A stretch of 64,000 nt of DNA from positions 992,001-1,056,000 of the forward strand of contig NZ_LSTV01000001.1 in NCBI RefSeq assembly GCF_001644225.1, given 5' to 3'. This document shows, in pieces, positions 50,384-58,189 of the stretch. This stretch comes from Microbacterium oleivorans. Its GTDB lineage: Bacteria; Actinomycetota; Actinomycetes; Actinomycetales; Microbacteriaceae. The position numbers were made by a program, and so were the translations under genes. The notes below the pieces were generated by a model that worked only from the letters and a program-made list of their open reading frames with translations, was not told the DNA's origin and did no database searches. Position 1 is the first letter of the stretch, and every line of letters starts with the position of its first letter.

Positions 50384-50896
50384 TCAAGCGACGGTGAGGT
50401 CCACCTGGATCTCGCCCGCGAGCTCCTCCAGCGCGGCCGTCACCGGCGCGGCATCCCCTCCGGCCGGCACGCGGAACGCGACCGTCGCCTCGAAGAGGGT
50501 CCCGCCCGCCATCGGCGCGTCGAGCGTCCGACTGCGGAAGGTGTCGATACTGAGCGCATGGGCGGCGATCGCCGCCGTCACGTCGCGCACGATCCCGGGG
50601 CGGTCGTTGCCGAGGACGGTGACCTCCATCGCGCGCTCGACGGGTTCGGTCACCGAGGCCACGTGTCCGCCGTGGACGGTGACGCGCAGCATCCCATCAA
50701 GTCCTTCGAGCGCCGTGACGAGGTCGGCCTCACGGTCGTCGTCGATCGAGACGAGCACGATGCCGGCGAAGGCGCCGGCCAACTCGGCGAGCTCGCTGCG
50801 CTCCCAGTTGCCTCCCGCGGCCGAGACCTGCTCGGCGAGGGCGTTGACGAGTCCCGGACGGTCGTCGCCGACCACAGTGAGCACGAGGTGGGCCAT
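50384..50896 (-). CDS. GcvR-like double ACT-domain protein
   Basis: 170 aa consisting of two ACT domains (LVLTVVGDDRPGLVNALAEQV and EVTVLGNDRPGIVRDVTAAIAA). Matches the GcvR/glycine-cleavage regulator-like family, which binds amino acids; no DNA-binding domain is present. ATG 6 nt after TAGGAT (50903-50908), so probably leaderless. Confidence 0.8.
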   Translation of the reverse strand: MAHLVLTVVGDDRPGLVNALAEQVSAAGGNWERSELAELAGAFAGIVLVSIDDDREADLVTALEGLDGMLRVTVHGGHVASVTEPVERAMEVTVLGNDRPGIVRDVTAAIAAHALSIDTFRSRTLDAPMAGGTLFEATVAFRVPAGGDAAPVTAALEELAGEIQVDLTVA

Positions 50897-50972
50897 GGCG
50901 GGATCCTATCGGTCGGGATGCCGCGGCGCAGGGGCATGCGCCGCGAGACGCATGCGGCGTAGCGTGCCGCGC

Positions 50973-52016
50973 ATGAAGGCACTCCAGTACACGCGCATTG
51001 GTTCACACCCCGAGGTCGTCGAGATCGAGAAGCCGACGCCCGGACCCGGGCAGGTGCTGCTCAAGGTCACCGCGGCGGGCGTCTGCCACTCGGACGAGTT
51101 CGTCATGGGGCTGAGCGAGGAGGAGTACACCGCCGCGGGGTACCCTCTGCCGTTGACCCTCGGGCACGAGGGGGCGGGCATCGTCGAAGAGCTCGGCGAG
51201 GGCGTCGAGCACCTGCAGGTCGGCGACGCCGTCGCGGTGTACGGTCCGTGGGGATGCGGGCGCTGCCGCAACTGCGCGCAGGGCAAGGAGAACTACTGCA
51301 CGAACGCGCAATCCGAAGGGATCATGCCTCCCGGCCTCGGCGCACCCGGATCGATGGCCGAGTACATGATCGTCGACAGCGCCCGTCACCTCGTTCCGCT
51401 CGGCGATCTGGACCCCGTCAAGAACGTCTCCCTGACGGATGCCGGGCTCACCCCGTATCACGCGATCAAGACCTCGCTGCCGAAGCTCGGCGCTGGCACG
51501 ACCGCCGTGGTGATCGGGACGGGCGGCCTCGGGCACGTCGCGATCCAGATCCTGCGTGCCGTGTCGGCGACGACGGTCATCGCGTTGGACGTGAACGACG
51601 AGAAGCTGGCGCTCGCGCGCGAGGTCGGCGCGCATCACGCCGTGCTGAGCGATGAGAACGCGGTCGACGCCATCCGCGACCTCACCGGCGGCCTGGGTGC
51701 GAATGCGGTGTTCGACTTCGTCGGCGCGGACCCGACCATCGCCACCGCGGTCGGAGCAGCGGCCGTCGACGCCGACGTGACCATCGTCGGGATCGGCGGG
51801 GGCACGGCCCAGATCGGCTTCGGATCCATCGCCTACGACGCCGCCGTCCGCATCCCCTACTGGGGATCGCGCAGTGAGTTGATCGAGGTGCTCGACCTCG
51901 CACGATCGGGTCAGGTGTCGGTCGAGGTGCAGCGGTACTCCCTCGACGACGCCCCGAAGGCCTATGAGTCGCTCGCGGCCGGCAAGGTGCGGGGGCGCGC
52001 GGTCATCGTCCCCTGA
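50973..52016 (+). CDS. zinc-dependent alcohol dehydrogenase, NAD(P)-binding
   Basis: 347 aa medium-chain dehydrogenase. Catalytic zinc ligands in VCHSDEF and GHEGAGIVEELG, structural zinc cysteines in GCGRCRNCAQGKENYC (~residues 94-109), Rossmann loop VIGTGGLGHVAIQILRA. Closest in look to AdhA-type bacterial ADHs oxidising ethanol or broader alcohols. TAGCGT lies 7 nt before the ATG. Stands alone. Confidence 0.9.
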   Translation: MKALQYTRIGSHPEVVEIEKPTPGPGQVLLKVTAAGVCHSDEFVMGLSEEEYTAAGYPLPLTLGHEGAGIVEELGEGVEHLQVGDAVAVYGPWGCGRCRNCAQGKENYCTNAQSEGIMPPGLGAPGSMAEYMIVDSARHLVPLGDLDPVKNVSLTDAGLTPYHAIKTSLPKLGAGTTAVVIGTGGLGHVAIQILRAVSATTVIALDVNDEKLALAREVGAHHAVLSDENAVDAIRDLTGGLGANAVFDFVGADPTIATAVGAAAVDADVTIVGIGGGTAQIGFGSIAYDAAVRIPYWGSRSELIEVLDLARSGQVSVEVQRYSLDDAPKAYESLAAGKVRGRAVIVP

Positions 52017-52034
52017 CCGGCCGCGGGGCCGCGA

Positions 52035-52385
52035 TCATCCGTCGACGGCGTCGGTCACCACCGGCGCGAAGATGATGATCGCGGCCCCGACCAGTGCGAC
52101 GCCGGAGCCCACGTAGTCCCACACGGTGGGGCGGAACCCGTCGACGACGATCCCCCAAGCCAAGGATCCGGCGACGAACACTCCCCCGTACGCGGCGAGC
52201 ACCCGTCCGAAATGAGCGTCGGGCTGCAGGGCGGCGACGAAGCCGTAGGCGCCGAGGGCGACGATGCCGAGCAGCGCGAACCACCATCCGCGGTTCTCCC
52301 GCACGGCCTGCCAGATCAGCCAGGCGCCGCCGATCTCGGCGACGGCGGCGAGGACGAACAGGACGATGATCCGGGCGGTGGTCAT
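52035..52385 (-). CDS. YnfA-family small membrane protein
   Basis: 116 aa, four membrane helices (~3-21, 30-48, 60-78, 87-106) with the family motif [20 protein letters not shown] near the N-terminus and [28 protein letters not shown] at the end. UPF0060 is distantly related to small multidrug resistance proteins. ATG 6 nt after GACAAT (52392-52397). Confidence 0.85.
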   Translation of the reverse strand: MTTARIIVLFVLAAVAEIGGAWLIWQAVRENRGWWFALLGIVALGAYGFVAALQPDAHFGRVLAAYGGVFVAGSLAWGIVVDGFRPTVWDYVGSGVALVGAAIIIFAPVVTDAVDG

Positions 52386-52521
52386 GTCCGCATTGTCTCA
52401 GCGACCTGTGACGACCGTATGACACGTCCGGCAGGTGCGCGGAGATGCTCCGCGCGGGTGAGAGGATGACCGTGGAGACCGCAGCTCCGCCCTTCTGTAC
52501 GCCTCGACCAGGGTCGGTTCC

Positions 52522-52836
52522 ATGGGACTCCTCGTTTACAACAGCACCACACGATTCGACATCGACGATCGCACTCTCGCGCACATCGAAGCCGTCATCT
52601 ACGCCAAGCTCCGCCGCGGCGAAGCCTTCCTCTTCACGTGGTCGCGCGCCGCGGGTGAAGGCACCGGCCGCACGACCGTGTGGATGAACCGGGCGTCGAG
52701 TCTCGCCTTCCGCCGACGGGGCGACACCCGCATCCCGCTCAACCACGAGTGGGTCGAGCGCCTGATGGCTGCCGCGAACTCCCCCGCCGGGCTTCACGAG
52801 CTGCCCGAGACGGAGCAGGTCGCAGCCGTCGGCTGA
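52522..52836 (+). CDS. small Microbacteriaceae-type protein (resembles DUF7882)
   Basis: 104 aa soluble protein: GLLVYNSTTRFDIDDRTLAHIEAVIYAKLRRGEAFLFTW, then WMNRASSLAFRRRG and LNHEWVERLMAAANSPAGL. These W/LxF/LNxxWVxxLMxxAN features match a short family common in Microbacteriaceae, often several copies per genome. No known function. The ~135 bp upstream hold no clear promoter; RBS weak (AGGG). Confidence 0.7.
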   Translation: MGLLVYNSTTRFDIDDRTLAHIEAVIYAKLRRGEAFLFTWSRAAGEGTGRTTVWMNRASSLAFRRRGDTRIPLNHEWVERLMAAANSPAGLHELPETEQVAAVG

Positions 52837-52897
52837 ACCCTCACTGCGCGGGTCCGGGGCGCCTCGGGCCCGCGCAGCGCCGCCCGCGCACAACAAA

Positions 52898-52921
52898 AAA
52901 CCCCCGGAGAACCGGGGGTTT
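52898..52921 (-). terminator. terminator of the minus-strand tRNA cluster
   Basis: AAACCCCCGG, loop AGAA, CCGGGGGTTT: a perfect 10-bp stem. Read on the minus strand it is followed by TTTTTTGTTG, a clear U-tract, so it ends the Gly-Cys-Val tRNA unit. The plus-strand read also ends in TTT and may stop the small gene at 52522. Confidence 0.85.
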
Positions 52922-52926
52922 GTCTG

Positions 52927-52998
52927 TGCGCGATACTGGGATCGAACCAGTGACCTCTTCCGTGTCAGGGAAGCGCGCTACCGCTGCGCCAATCGCGC
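52927..52998 (-). tRNA. tRNA-Val (GAC)
   Basis: 72 nt cloverleaf: acceptor GCGCGAT/ATCGCGC with discriminator A, anticodon arm CTTCC-CTGACAC-GGAAG (anticodon GAC), T-arm ACTGG-TTCGATC-CCAGT. CCA is not encoded. Confidence 0.95.
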
Positions 52999-53022
52999 CT
53001 GTGAAGGCTGTTGAGTTGTGAG

Positions 53023-53096
53023 TGGAGGTGGCGACGGGATTCGAACCCGTGTGGACGGCTTTGCAGGCCGCTGCCTAGCCACTCGGCCACGCCACC
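53023..53096 (-). tRNA. tRNA-Cys (GCA), CCA encoded
   Basis: Acceptor GGTGGCG/CGCCACC with discriminator U, anticodon arm GCGGC-CTGCAAA-GCCGT (anticodon GCA), T-loop TTCGAAT. The 3' CCA is encoded in the DNA (53023-53025), unlike the other tRNAs in the cluster. Confidence 0.95.
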
Positions 53097-53151
53097 GTGT
53101 GTGGTTTGACCCACGTGACGCGATCTCCCCGGAGGAAGATCCCCACACTCG

Positions 53152-53223
53152 AGCGGATGACGAGATTCGAACTCGCGACCCTCACCTTGGCAAGGTGATG
53201 CGCTACCACTGCGCTACATCCGC
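53152..53223 (-). tRNA. tRNA-Gly (GCC)
   Basis: Acceptor GCGGATG/CATCCGC with discriminator U, anticodon arm ATCACC-TTGCCAA-GGTGA (anticodon GCC), T-arm GCGAG-TTCGAAT-CTCGT. First gene of the three-tRNA minus-strand unit. Confidence 0.95.
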
Positions 53224-53255
53224 ATTTCGTTCCGGATCTCTCCGGCACTCGTTAA

Positions 53256-53283
53256 ACATTAGACGATTCCGGGCCCAGTGCAA
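53256..53283 (-). promoter_or_regulatory. promoter of the tRNA Gly-Cys-Val unit
   Basis: Minus strand: -35 TTGCAC (53278-53283), 16-bp spacer, -10 TAATGT (53256-53261), about 33 nt before tRNA-Gly. The best two-box promoter in the window. Confidence 0.6.
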
Positions 53284-53329
53284 AACCGAGCACGCCCCGC
53301 GCGTGTCATCCCCCGCACCCCCGCGCCGG

Positions 53330-53359
53330 TTCGGTCCGAGCCTTCCGATCCGGTATGCT
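53330..53359 (+). promoter_or_regulatory. promoter of tRNA-Val (CAC)
   Basis: TATGCT at 53354-53359 is a fair -10 box, with TTCGGT 18 bp upstream as a weak -35; the tRNA begins 25 nt later. Confidence 0.45.
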
Positions 53360-53383
53360 CGGACACCGGCCCGAGTGTCATTC

Positions 53384-53456
53384 GGGCGATTGGCGCAGTT
53401 GGTAGCGCGCTTCCTTCACACGGAAGAGGTCGTCGGTTCGAGTCCGGCATCGCCCA
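53384..53456 (+). tRNA. tRNA-Val (CAC)
   Basis: 73 nt: acceptor GGGCGAT/ATCGCCC with discriminator A, anticodon arm CTTCC-TTCACAC-GGAAG (anticodon CAC), T-loop TTCGAGT. Its anticodon stem and D-arm nearly match the Val-GAC tRNA 450 bp away on the other strand, so the two are probable duplicates that changed anticodon. Confidence 0.95.
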
Positions 53457-53462
53457 CCGAAC

Positions 53463-53494
53463 AAGCCCCGGCAGGTCTCAGACCACCGGGGCTT
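53463..53494 (+). terminator. terminator after tRNA-Val (CAC)
   Basis: AAGCCCCGG and CCGGGGCTT form a perfect 9-bp stem with a 14-nt loop, 7 nt after the tRNA. It also faces the end of the MBL-hydrolase gene on the minus strand and could serve both. Confidence 0.7.
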
Positions 53495-53508
53495 CGCTCT
53501 TGTCCGGA

Positions 53509-54186
53509 TCAGTGTGGACCGACGGCCCGGGCCCGTCGAGCAGCTGAGGCGATCCCCGAGATCCAGGGGTCCCCATGACCCGTCAGCACCACCCCCGCCT
53601 CGGTCGCCTCGAGCGCGTCGAGGGAGCGCAGCGCGGTCGCTGCATCCTTCGTCGCCGCATTGGCGACGATCTGCGGACCGCGCTTGCCGGTATACGGATC
53701 CAGCGTGACGAGCGCGTCGCCGGACAGCAGGACGCCACGCGTCGCGAAGAAGAAGGCGCAGTGCCCATCGGTGTGACCAGGTGTGTGCACAACGCTGGGA
53801 CGGCCAGGCACGTCCAGGACTCCGCGGGACGGAACTGACGACTCCGCCTCCACGCCGCGCACGGCCAGCGCGCCCGCCACGGCCATCCGACCGATCACAG
53901 GAAGCCCGCCGGGGTGGGTGAGGAGATACGGGATCCGAGCGACCGACGGACGATAACGGTACGGATGCCGCGCCAGCCGACGATCCCCCGGGTGAACACG
54001 CACGGGGACCCCCGTCGCCCGCAGTCCGTGGGCGAGCCCGACGTGGTCGAAGTGCGCGTGCGTGAGGAGGACGGCATCTATGTCGCGGCGTCGCAGGCCC
54101 AGGTCGCCGAGGAGGGCGTCGAGGACCTTCCCCGTCGCCGGCAGTCCGGCGTCCACGAGTGTCACGCCGTCGGCATCCCGGATCAC
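53509..54186 (-). CDS. MBL-fold metallo-hydrolase, 5' end broken by an in-frame TAG
   Basis: 225 aa from GTG 54186. Metal motif LLTHAHFDHVGLAHGL near residue 42, then HTPGHTDGHCAFFF and SGDALVTLDPYT, as in glyoxalase II-like hydrolases; substrate unknown. The original start is almost surely the ATG at 54261, which overlaps the upstream gene's stop (ATGA) and gives MRTATPWVEDRPGFFRMTVAATNC, then TAG (54187-54189), then VIRDADGVTLVDAGLP in the same frame. Family members usually have an aromatic residue where the stop lies. So this is either a recent nonsense mutation, a sequencing error, or a restart at the GTG directly after the stop. Confidence 0.7.
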   Translation of the reverse strand: MIRDADGVTLVDAGLPATGKVLDALLGDLGLRRRDIDAVLLTHAHFDHVGLAHGLRATGVPVRVHPGDRRLARHPYRYRPSVARIPYLLTHPGGLPVIGRMAVAGALAVRGVEAESSVPSRGVLDVPGRPSVVHTPGHTDGHCAFFFATRGVLLSGDALVTLDPYTGKRGPQIVANAATKDAATALRSLDALEATEAGVVLTGHGDPWISGIASAARRARAVGPH

Positions 54187-54257
54187 CTAGCAGTTCGTGG
54201 CCGCCACTGTCATCCGGAAGAAGCCGGGACGATCCTCGACCCAGGGCGTCGCAGTCC

Positions 54258-54632
54258 TCATCCCTCCGGCCCCCGACCCGCGTCGAACTCGCCGCGGTGG
54301 CGGTCCTCCGCTTCCTGCAGCAGTTGCTCGTCGAGGATCGCGACCGCTTCGGGATTCGAAAGCAGCGGCTCACAGTCGGGACCCCGACCGGCGAACTCAC
54401 CCCGCAGGATCCACGCGAAGCGGTCCGGGTTCTCGTCCTGCAGGTGCCGATACTGCGACAGCTGGCGCGCGAGCCAATCCTCGAGCGGGCGGGTCCACCA
54501 GCCTTCGGCGTCCGGAGGATTGACCGAGAGTCCCGGCAATCGGAGCCCGCTCTCGGCGTCGATGCTCGTGCGCTCCGCATCCTGCCCAGGCCCTTCGGAC
54601 CATCGCACGTGGAGGCCTGGGCAGGAACGCAC
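54258..54632 (-). CDS. DUF6098 family protein
   Basis: 124 aa as an open frame from GTG 54632: CPGLHVRWSEGPGQDAE, LPGLSVNPPDAEGWWTRPLEDWLARQL, AWILRGEFAGRGPDCEPLL, which resembles the DUF6098 pattern CPGLYVRWS...LPGLS.N...WW...WVARRL...GRGPDNEPL. The frame stays open and protein-like upstream (LAELAAL to about 54680) without a good start codon, so the N-terminus is uncertain and may be damaged. Coupled by ATGA to the MBL gene. Function unknown. Confidence 0.6.
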   Translation of the reverse strand: MRSCPGLHVRWSEGPGQDAERTSIDAESGLRLPGLSVNPPDAEGWWTRPLEDWLARQLSQYRHLQDENPDRFAWILRGEFAGRGPDCEPLLSNPEAVAILDEQLLQEAEDRHRGEFDAGRGPEG

Positions 54633-54676
54633 GAGTGCGGCGAGTTCGGCCAGGCGCGGACCAGCGATGCAGTTCC

Positions 54677-54920
54677 TCAGTTGGCGAGGATCACCTCCGC
54701 CTCGGCGAAGAATGCGCCCACCGCGGCATCGACGGTCTTCGTACCGAGACCGAGTTCCTTTCCGAGATCCTCGTTGAACGCCGCTCTAGGCGGTGGTCGT
54801 GCGGATGCGGGACATCCTCGTCCTCTCTCATCCTCCATCGGCCGCGTCGGCAAGCACCGGCATGCGCTTTCCCGCCAACCCGGGGCGGGAGACGGGACGA
54901 GCGCAAGACACCGTCCCACG
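54677..54920 (-). pseudogene. decayed gene remnant upstream of the DUF6098 gene
   Basis: The minus strand encodes a protein-like C-terminus, AFNEDLGKELGLGTKTVDAAVGAFFAEAEVILAN, ending at 54677. Upstream the same frame becomes low-quality Arg/Pro/Cys sequence, while a second frame gives MREDEDVPHPHDHRLE, suggesting a frameshift near 54780-54790. No homologue recognised. Together with the stop-broken MBL gene this makes 53509-54920 a decaying patch. It could also be chance coding-like composition. Confidence 0.3.
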
Positions 54921-54924
54921 CGCG

Positions 54925-54960
54925 GAAGGGGCGCCGCGGATTCGTCCGCGGCGCCCTTTC
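54925..54960 (-). terminator. amtB transcription terminator
   Basis: A 16-bp stem with one mismatch (GGCGCCGCGGA / TCCGCGGCGCC core) and a TTCG tetraloop, 16 bp after the amtB stop. The minus-strand tail is only weakly T-rich. Confidence 0.75.
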
Positions 54961-54975
54961 GGTGCGTGGTGCGTA

Positions 54976-56193
54976 TCAGTCGACGAGAGCGTAACCCTCT
55001 TCGCCGTGGACGACGGTGTCGATGCCGGCGATCTCGTCCTCGTTCTTCACCCGGAAGCCGATCGTCTTCTCGATCGCGAAGCCGATGACGAAGGCGACCA
55101 CGAACGAGTAGATGAGGACCACGAAGGCGGCGACGGTCTGCGAGATCAGCTGGCCCGCGTCACCACCGGTGAACAGGCCGGTGCCGGTCGCGAAGAAGCC
55201 GAGGTACAGGGTGCCGATGACACCGCCGACGAGGTGCACGCCGACCACATCGAGCGAGTCGTCGTAGCCGAGCTTCCACTTCAGCTCGATCGCGAGGGCA
55301 CAGACCGCGCCGGTGATGACACCGAGCAGGAGCGCCCATCCCGGCGCCAGAGCGGCGCACGCGGGGGTGATGGCGACGAGACCGGCGACTGCACCGGAGG
55401 CTGCGCCGACCGACGTCGCCTTGCCGTCCTTGAGCTTCTCGACGAGAGTCCAACCCAGGATCGCGGCGGCGGTGGCGCCGAGCGTGTTGATGACGATGGT
55501 GCCCACGGCCTGGTCGTCGGTGCCGAGCAGACCGAAGGTGCCCTCGGCACCCGCGTTGAAGCCGAACCAGCCGAACCAGAGGATCGCGGCACCGAGCATG
55601 ACGAGTGGCACGTTGTGGGGCTTGTGGATGCCCTTCTGGAACCCGACCCGCTTGCCCAGAACCAGCGCGAGGGCGAGAGCGGCTGCACCGGCGTTGATGT
55701 GGACAGCGGTACCACCGGCGTAGTCGATGACTCCGGGCAGCCCCGTGTTGTCACCCCAGTTGAAAATCCAGCCGTCGCCCCACACCCAGGCCGCGACGGG
55801 GAAGTAGACGACCGTGGCCCAGATACCCGCGAAGATCATCCATGCGCCGAACTTCGCGCGGTCGGCGATCGCACCCGAGATGAGGGCCACCGTGATGATC
55901 GCGAAGGTGGCTCCGTACGTGGCGCCGACGAGGGTGTCGCTGTCCGCCGCGGCGAGCCCGAAGTCGGCGAAGGGGTTACCGGAGAAGGCGAACGTGCCTC
56001 CGCCGAGGCTCATGTTGAACCCGAAGAGGATCCAGAGGACGCCGATGAGACCCATGGCGCCGAAGCTGAGCATCATCATGCTCACGACGCTCTTGGCCTT
56101 GACGAGACCCCCGTAGAAGAACGCGACGCCCGGCGTCATGAAGAGTACGAGGGCTGTCGCGGCGACAGACCACGCGAGGTTTCCGCTGTCCAT
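54976..56193 (-). CDS. amtB: ammonium transporter
   Basis: 405 aa from ATG 56193, preceded by GAGGA; a GTG four codons upstream (56205) would put that RBS inside the gene. Eleven membrane segments, with the Amt signatures FFYGGLVKAKS, DYAGGTAVHINAGAAALALALVLGKR (first pore histidine region) and GVHLVGGVIGTLYLG (second histidine). The acidic C-tail is as in Amt proteins. No glnK follows, although amtB-glnK is a common pair in Actinobacteria. Confidence 0.95.
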   Translation of the reverse strand: MDSGNLAWSVAATALVLFMTPGVAFFYGGLVKAKSVVSMMMLSFGAMGLIGVLWILFGFNMSLGGGTFAFSGNPFADFGLAAADSDTLVGATYGATFAIITVALISGAIADRAKFGAWMIFAGIWATVVYFPVAAWVWGDGWIFNWGDNTGLPGVIDYAGGTAVHINAGAAALALALVLGKRVGFQKGIHKPHNVPLVMLGAAILWFGWFGFNAGAEGTFGLLGTDDQAVGTIVINTLGATAAAILGWTLVEKLKDGKATSVGAASGAVAGLVAITPACAALAPGWALLLGVITGAVCALAIELKWKLGYDDSLDVVGVHLVGGVIGTLYLGFFATGTGLFTGGDAGQLISQTVAAFVVLIYSFVVAFVIGFAIEKTIGFRVKNEDEIAGIDTVVHGEEGYALVD

Positions 56194-56312
56194 GAAGTTC
56201 CTCACTCATGTGTTGTGTAACTCGGTCCCGGCGCGCCTGTTCATTCGGGTAGGCATCGCTGTCGGGCGCGATCAGTTTGGCGCCGTCGAGTTTCCGCGGC
56301 GGGATGCGTCGT

Positions 56313-56328
56313 GTTTCGCGCCGGTTAC
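56313..56328 (-). promoter_or_regulatory. GlnR-type nitrogen box upstream of amtB
   Basis: On the minus strand: GTAAC, 6 nt, GAAAC (GTAACcggcgcGAAAC), an exact match to the actinomycete GlnR half-site pair gTnAC-n6-GaAAC, ~120 nt before the amtB start. amtB is a classic GlnR target. A second element, GGGAAACGTGATGTTTACC (minus), lies ~15 bp further upstream and is partly palindromic; it may be an additional site. Confidence 0.6.
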
Positions 56329-56388
56329 GAGCGGGTCGAGCAGGTAAACATCACGTTTCCCGCCTCTGCGAGTGAGGCGTCCTGCGCC

Positions 56389-57420
56389 TTACGAGTGGGT
56401 GAGAGCCACCAGGCGCGAGACGGCGCGGAGGTACTTCTTGCGGTATCCGCCGGCGAGCATGTCCTCGCGGAACACGGAATCGAGCGGAGTCCCGGTGGCG
56501 CGGATCGGGATCTGCGCGTCGTACGCGCGGTCGACGAACGCCACGAAGCGCAGGGCAGCGGACTGGTCGTCGAATCCGACCACGTTCCGCAGGCCGATGG
56601 TCCCGATCCCCTCGATGAGGCGGATGTACCGCGACGGGTGCACCGAGGCGAGGTGTCGGATGAACGCCCCGAAGTCGTCATCGGAGACGAGAGCGGATGC
56701 CGCGGCATCCGTCATCGCGCTCTCGTAGGCGGAGTCGTCGAGGACGACCGCGTGACCGTCGACGGCGCGCTGCCGGTAGTCGGTGCCGTCGATCCGGATC
56801 GTCTGGAAGTGCTCCGCCATCGCGTGGATCTCGCGCAGGAAGTCCTGCGCGGCGAACCGACCCTCACCGAGGGCGTTCGGCGGGGTGTTGGAGGTGGCGG
56901 CGAGCTTCGTGCCGGTGGGGACGAGCTCGGCGATGAGTCGCGTCATCACCATCGTGTCGCCCGGATCGTCGAGCTCGAACTCGTCGATGCACAGCAGGTC
57001 CGCGCCGCGGAAGAGTTCGACGGTCTTCTGATAGCCCAGCGCCCCGACCAGCGCGGTGTACTCGATGAACGAGCCGAAGTACTTCCGGCGTGCCGGCATC
57101 GCGTGGTAGATCGCGGCGAGCAGGTGGGTCTTGCCGACACCGAAGCCGCCGTCGAGGTACACGCCCGGCTTCATCGGCGCTTCGCGCTTGGCGCGTCGGA
57201 AGAACCCTCCCCGCGCGGCGGGTGCCCCACGACCCGAGCTGAAGACCTCGAGCAGGTCCTTGGCCTCCTGCTGGGAGGGATAGGCCTCGTCGGCGCGGTA
57301 GGTCTCGAAGGTGGCCCCGTCGAATTGCGGCGGCGGCACGAGAGCGGCGACCATCTCGGCACCGCTCACCTTCGGATCGCGTTCGCTCAGGTGCGTGGTT
57401 CCGGAGGAGGTGAGGGGCAC
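56389..57420 (-). CDS. zapE: cell division protein ZapE (AFG1-like ATPase)
   Basis: 343 aa. Walker A DGGFGVGKTHLLAAIYHAMP, Walker B DLLCIDEFELDDPGDTMVMTRLI, and the AFG1 C-terminal FDALC-like region (ARDYLALA-type replaced by AALRFVAFVDRAYDAQIPIRATG). In E. coli ZapE binds FtsZ late in division; mitochondrial AFG1 aids protein quality control. GTG start 6 nt after TAGGCT (57427-57432), so a leaderless message is likely. Confidence 0.9.
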   Translation of the reverse strand: MPLTSSGTTHLSERDPKVSGAEMVAALVPPPQFDGATFETYRADEAYPSQQEAKDLLEVFSSGRGAPAARGGFFRRAKREAPMKPGVYLDGGFGVGKTHLLAAIYHAMPARRKYFGSFIEYTALVGALGYQKTVELFRGADLLCIDEFELDDPGDTMVMTRLIAELVPTGTKLAATSNTPPNALGEGRFAAQDFLREIHAMAEHFQTIRIDGTDYRQRAVDGHAVVLDDSAYESAMTDAAASALVSDDDFGAFIRHLASVHPSRYIRLIEGIGTIGLRNVVGFDDQSAALRFVAFVDRAYDAQIPIRATGTPLDSVFREDMLAGGYRKKYLRAVSRLVALTHS

Positions 57421-57484
57421 CCGACCAGCCTAGCCGCCGGGCGCAGTCCCGTTCGCGGCCCGCAGTGCGTGCGAGGATGGCGGC

Positions 57485-58189
57485 GTGTGGGTGACCGAGG
57501 TGCTGCCGTCGACCGGGGAGCGGGTGGATGCCGCGACGCCCGAGGGGCGCGCATGGTTGGCCGACCGGTACGCGCCGGCCGCGGACGCCTGGGTCCGCCT
57601 CAACATGATCACCTCCTTGACGGGGTCGGCCGTCGGCCCGGACGGCACGAGCGACACCCTCACGAACCGCGCCGACCGCGCGATCCTGGGCGTCATCCGC
57701 GCGGGCGCGGACGCCGTCGTCGTGGGAGCGCAGACCGTGCGAGCCGAGGGGTACGTCCTCCCCCGTCGCTCCCGCCTCGTGGTCGTGTCGCGAGCGGGTG
57801 ACCTCGCCGGGCACCGACTCGAACCCGCCGCCGACGGACCCGACGACCAGGTGCTCCTCCTGCTGCCCCCGGACGCACCGGCCCCCCGCGCCGTGCCCGG
57901 TGTCACCATCGTCCGCGTCGGGCTGGACGACGGACGGATGCCGGTGCCCGGCATCCTCTCCGCACTCGCCGACCGCGGTATCCGACGCATCGTCTGCGAG
58001 GGCGGCCCGTCGTTGGCCGGACAGTTCGCCGCGGCCGACGTGGTCGACGAGTACTGCGTCACGGCAGCGCCCCGGTTGGTCCCGAGCGCCGGACCGTTCC
58101 TGCCGCTGGCGGACGCCGTCGACACGACACCCGCGGGCGTGCTCGTCGACGACGACGGATTCAGTTACCTGCGTCTGCGTCGCCGGTGA
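57485..58189 (+). CDS. RibD C-terminal / dihydrofolate reductase-fold reductase
   Basis: 234 aa. The fold begins ADAWVRLNMITSLTGSAVGPDGTS with DxxL..RADRAILGVIRAGADAVVVGAQTVRAEGY, the RibD-C NADPH-binding pattern, and later VCEGGPSLAGQF (the E-G-G-P-x-L motif). Stand-alone forms of this family are often annotated pyrimidine reductase; no deaminase domain or rib genes are near, so the substrate is open. GTG 6 nt after GAGGAT. Confidence 0.85.
   Translation: MWVTEVLPSTGERVDAATPEGRAWLADRYAPAADAWVRLNMITSLTGSAVGPDGTSDTLTNRADRAILGVIRAGADAVVVGAQTVRAEGYVLPRRSRLVVVSRAGDLAGHRLEPAADGPDDQVLLLLPPDAPAPRAVPGVTIVRVGLDDGRMPVPGILSALADRGIRRIVCEGGPSLAGQFAAADVVDEYCVTAAPRLVPSAGPFLPLADAVDTTPAGVLVDDDGFSYLRLRRR

Noticed and set aside
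52926..53500. tRNA cluster as an integrated element attachment site
   Set aside because: No integrase, no repeated tRNA 3' end and no phage genes are visible on either side, only two valine tRNAs with similar arms.
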